NCBI GenBank assembly: GCA_030549335.1
Contig: CM060188.1
Coordinates: 992,001 to 1,056,000 of the forward strand
DNA: 64,000 nucleotides
Source: Pontederia crassipes
Taxonomy: Eukaryota > Streptophyta > Magnoliopsida > Commelinales > Pontederiaceae
Direction: 5' to 3'
The notes under the pieces were generated by a model that searched no databases, was not told the DNA's origin, and saw only the letters and a list, made by a program, of their open reading frames with translations. Position 1 is the first letter of the stretch. Every line of letters starts with the position of its first letter. Shown here piece after piece: positions 60,725-64,000 of this stretch. Made by a program: the position numbers and the translations under genes.

Positions 60725-61744
60725 GTATCCACAAGAAAGAGAAACTATCATCCTAAGCAATGTGAACTAAGTCAAACTACATATTTTTTTTATCAAAATA
60801 GTTGTGTTAAATACGTTAAGAATGAAGAGTTCGATTTTCCCTCTAGAAATTATTAGTTATGAAGGGCTTAGAAAATAGATTATGAAACAATGTTTAGTGA
60901 TTAAGAATAGTTTGAACAACAACTTCGATTAAGTAAACAAATCCTTTATATATGAAATAAATAGAAACGAAACTAAGAAGCTAAACCACAATAGGATTCG
61001 GACGGCCGCCAAACATGCCAACAGAAGAGGAGGCGATATTGGTGGAGCCTCAACCGAAGGTCTTAAAGCAAGAGTCGACTACTGTTCCCTGAGTGGAAGT
61101 GGCGATGGCTGCTCGAGCACGTTGGGCAGCGGAGGAGAAGCCTTCCTCGCCTTCATGAAGAGAACCAAGAATGGACAAGGCGCCAATGCAGGAGGCAAAT
61201 GACAATGGCGCCCAACTGATGCCGAGCAATGAAGTATCCACAAGAAAGAGAAACTATCATCCTAAGCAATGTGAACTAAGTCAAACTACATATATTTTTT
61301 TTATCAAAATAGTTGTGTTAAATACGTTAAGAATGAAGAGTTCGATTTTCCCTCTATAAATTATTAGTTATGAAGGGCTTAGAAAATAGATTATGAAACA
61401 ATGTTTAGTGATTAAGAATAGTTTGAACAACAACTTCGATTAAGTAAACAAATCCTTTATATATGAAATAAATAGAAACGAAACTAAGAAGCTAAACCAC
61501 AATAGGATTCGGACGGCCGCCAAACATGCCAACAGAAGAGGAGGCGATATTGGTGGAGCCTCAACCGAAGGTCTTAAAGCAAGAGTCGACTACTGTTCCA
61601 TGAGTGGAAGTGGCGATGGCTGCTCGAGCACGTTGGGCAGCGAAGGAGAAGCCTTCCTCGCCTTCATGAAGAGAACCAAGAATGGACATGGCGTCAATGC
61701 AGGAGGCAAGTGACAATGGCGCCCAACTGTTGCCGAGCAATGAA
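60725..61744. repeat. 509-bp tandem duplication, two units, nearly identical
   Basis: Unit 1 (60725-61233) and unit 2 (61234-61744) differ at only a handful of bases (for example TCTAGAAATT/TCTATAAATT, GTTCCCTGAG/GTTCCATGAG, CAGCGGAGG/CAGCGAAGG). GAGCAATGAAG marks both unit ends. A recent event. Confidence 0.96.
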
Positions 61745-61975
61745 GGGGTATGGAGGAGGAGGCGATGGACAAATGATGGCGAGTGAGGAAGACAACGAAG
61801 AAGACGTGGGTTGCGACTGTTTCACCGTGTGAAACAAACCAACGGAAAAAGAGGTGATAAAATAGGCACCGCTATTGAAGGTCTTAAAATAGGCTTTGAC
61901 AATCTTACCAGAATCCTCATCAACCTTGATCCATTGCTGAAAGTCGACAGCCACCTGCAGTCTCGTCCCCACCAC
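60985..61975 (-). pseudogene. ISU/IscU-type Fe-S scaffold pseudogene, three fragments
   Basis: At 61975-61835 the minus strand reads VGTRLQVAV, then WIKVDEDSGKIVKAYFKTF, which follows the plant ISU core (VGTGLVGAP...KLQIKVDE...GKIVDARFKTFGCGSAIASSSV). Each 509-bp unit carries GTVVDSCFKTFG, a TGA at the place of the conserved cluster-binding Cys, then GST-IASSSV with one extra residue. All copies lack the rest of the protein. In live genes ISU is the mitochondrial scaffold for Fe-S cluster assembly. Origin as a retrocopy or a degraded gene is unresolved. Confidence 0.55.
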
Positions 61976-61989
61976 GTTTGGAGGATTGT

Positions 61990-62490
61990 TTTAATATAAA
62001 TTACATATCCAAGTAAAAGGAATCGGAAGAAATTTTATAAATTTAAACTTAAAAATTATAAAAAAATCCATCATTAATTGGAATTGTAATATGAATCGGC
62101 TAAATGGAAACTTTATGTCATTGAATGTGGAGATAGTGGGGTGAGATTAATAGATTTTTAAAATACATAAATTGATAAGAAAAGTTAAAAATAACTTCTT
62201 CAACGTTCAATTGCAAGGAGAGGGGACATTTAAGTTAAAAAAGTGTGTACATTGGTTGGGCAGATGTTATATACATATAGATTAATGTCTAATGAACATT
62301 GCTGTGAAATTCTTATATTTCTATAAAGTATAATATTTTAAAAAAAAGGAATAGAAGTATAATAATAATTCAAAGAAAAGGTAACATTAGAGAACTGCTA
62401 GTTGATCTTTTTTTTTCTCTTACTAGCTATTTGCACCTTTTAAATAATTTTAGTATTTACCAACACGGATTGTGATGGAGTTGTAAGTTT
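61990..62490. other. AT-rich intergenic DNA
   Basis: Nothing recognised. Confidence 0.6.
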
Positions 62491-62499
62491 TCTCCTCAC

Positions 62500-63265
62500 T
62501 TAAGTATTATAAATGTAGAGAATTCTTGTTAGTTATATTTGGATTGAAAATTTGTAGTTCTCATTAGTTTTCGGAAATTAGCCAATTTGATAGAAAAGTT
62601 TAGATGTAGTGTTTGGATGAAAAGTGTAATGATGAGAATTTAAAAAATTGATTTGATAGATAAATTTTAATGGGTGTTTAGATAAAAAGTAAAAACTAAA
62701 AATATAATTTATTATTTTATGAAGTATAAAATTATAGTAAATAAAAATATTATATATATATTTATTTAAAATAATAATTACTATAATATAAAAATATTAT
62801 ACATAAATATTAATTTAAAATTTATTAAAAAAATAAGTTTTGTTGTGCTATATTATTATTATTAATTTTTTATGTGTTATTAATATTATAATTTACGTAA
62901 AGAATATAATTTGTTATTTTATGAGGAAATAAAATTATTGTAAATAAAATATTATGTATTTATTTAATTATTTAAAATATATATATAAGCCTAATGTTAA
63001 CATTAAATATTAATTAATAATGTTTTACTATATTATAATACTTATTATGTATAAAAATATATACTATATAATATATAACATATAATATATTATTAAATAA
63101 GATTTGTAGGTAAAAGAAAGTAAGTTCTTGCCAATGGCAAGAATTTTTTTTAGAACTTCTGGTGAAGTGTAAGTTTGACAAAAGTTCTGATCGAACTTCT
63201 TTTTTATCCGGTGTTTGGGACAATGGAAGTTTTGCCCTTTGTTTTTACAAACAAACACAATCCTT
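62500..63265. mobile_element. AT-rich repeat related to the pseudogene insert
   Basis: 62600-62730 (GTGTTTGGATGAAAAGTGTA, ATGATGAGAATTTAAAAAAT, GATTTGATAGATAAATTTTA) matches the reverse complement of about 32440-32560. The right end has CCGGTGTTTGGGACAA. Non-coding; borders approximate. Confidence 0.55.
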
Positions 63266-63589
63266 AGAAATTTGATCTGTCCTTACTAGATGTGGAATGA
63301 TATAATTGGATTAGTTAGATTCGATGATGAGTCGACATTCAGATAATGCCCTCTTTAAGCTGCACTAGTTGACCGTCGGCGCTTTCGAAAAAAATAGTAT
63401 TCTTCTTCATCAAAATGATCACAAGAGATGCATTTAATTATCACTAGGTCCAGGCCAGAAGATAAGATATAATGGAAGCACTAACGAATGTACATAGCTA
63501 TCCTTCACTGTAACATCGATGTCATCCTCTTTTACCATTATTAGAAACGAGGTAAGCATAGTAGAACCCGACACCAAACTAGCCAATCA
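63266..63589. other. intergenic, no gene recognised
   Basis: No feature supported. Confidence 0.5.
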
Positions 63590-64000
63590 TGCTGGGTTTG
63601 CGCCAGCGGCAAGGGCCTCCATGAACTCTGTTACGAAAAGAGGGAGAGAGGGATCGCACGAAACACAGAAGAACTCGAAGAGGAAAAACGGCGACGGCTC
63701 TTTGTTATAGAATAATGATGATTATAAGGATGTGTCTCTATTTAGACCCCTAGGGAATTTATATAGGCACTCCCTTTGACAGATGATAGGAATTACATAC
63801 GGACTGGAGCTAAAATAAATCTCCGTAAGAAAATTTTGTTGAAGCGCCTGATTATGTAGGGAGACCAACTGGGTTCAGATTCAAGACATTATTAACAAAT
63901 CTCCACTTTGACTTGAATCATCTTCAGAGCACACAAAATCATGCCACGCCGCCTCCAGCCCCACCTCGAGACTATTACCAAGTATTGATGTTAAGCAAGT
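63590..64000 (-). mobile_element. Ty1-copia 3' LTR and internal edge, minus strand
   Basis: On the minus strand the polypurine-like AAAGTGGAGAT (about 63908-63898) precedes an LTR starting TGTTAATAATG at 63897. A TATATAAAT box lies at 63757-63765. 63898-64000 is internal element DNA running off the window. The LTR end near 63590 is a guess. Confidence 0.5.

Noticed and set aside
1-64000. CRISPR arrays, rRNA, intact tRNA genes, bacterial-type operons
   Set aside because: None seen. The regular repeats present are transposon tandem arrays and microsatellites, and tRNA similarity is limited to a weak SINE-like scrap and primer sites.

Overview
This window is nuclear DNA of a flowering plant. 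The evidence is spliced genes with GT/AG introns, plant-specific families (NPF7-type transporters, a MAKR-like protein, a plant DeSI/PPPDE protein), and AT-rich intergenic DNA filled with plant-type transposons: an RTE-clade LINE with a (TTG)n tail, Ty1-copia elements primed by initiator tRNA-Met, solo LTRs, and hAT- and Mutator-type MITEs. I cannot name the species.

Layout. 1-4612: the last three coding exons of a DeSI-like deSUMOylating isopeptidase gene (+), with two copies of one RTE LINE antisense in consecutive introns. 4849-5040: a convergent 63-codon gene (-) with its own TATA-like box and CT-rich leader. 5.2-15.8 kb: no gene recognised; holds a MITE, a long (TAA)n, several hAT-like elements and a foldback element of about 0.8 kb. 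15841-16735: a two-exon MAKR-like gene (-). 17.4-29.7 kb: repeat desert with three solo LTRs (5-bp target duplications TTAAG, CACAA, ATAGT), a 48-bp LINE stub, a Mutator-type MITE and tandem repeats. 30.5-40 kb: an NPF pseudogene between two copies of one flank, then a degenerate Ty1-copia element carrying three datable secondary insertions. 40063-43033 and 53061-56397: two intact four-coding-exon genes (-) of the NPF7.3/NRT1.5 type, 585 and 599 aa. Between them a LINE is split by a non-autonomous copia element, which is itself split by a probable solo LTR. 57-64 kb: GC-rich tandem repeats, a 509-bp tandem duplication with fragments of an ISU-type Fe-S scaffold pseudogene, and a copia LTR running off the right edge.

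Main biological unit. The NPF7-like array has at least three members: pseudogene, gene A and gene B. A and B share coding structure, a TATA box, a 5' non-coding exon and intron 1 remnants. Both lack the ExxER motif in TM1, as does Arabidopsis NPF7.3, which suggests a role in xylem nitrate or potassium loading rather than ordinary proton/nitrate symport. The pseudogene and gene A share the same 3' flank and copia insertion point, so that duplication came after the copia insertion.

Limits: identities were judged by eye. Exon borders come from GT/AG sites plus homology recalled from knowledge of the families, not from searches. Many intergenic stretches contain nothing I can interpret.
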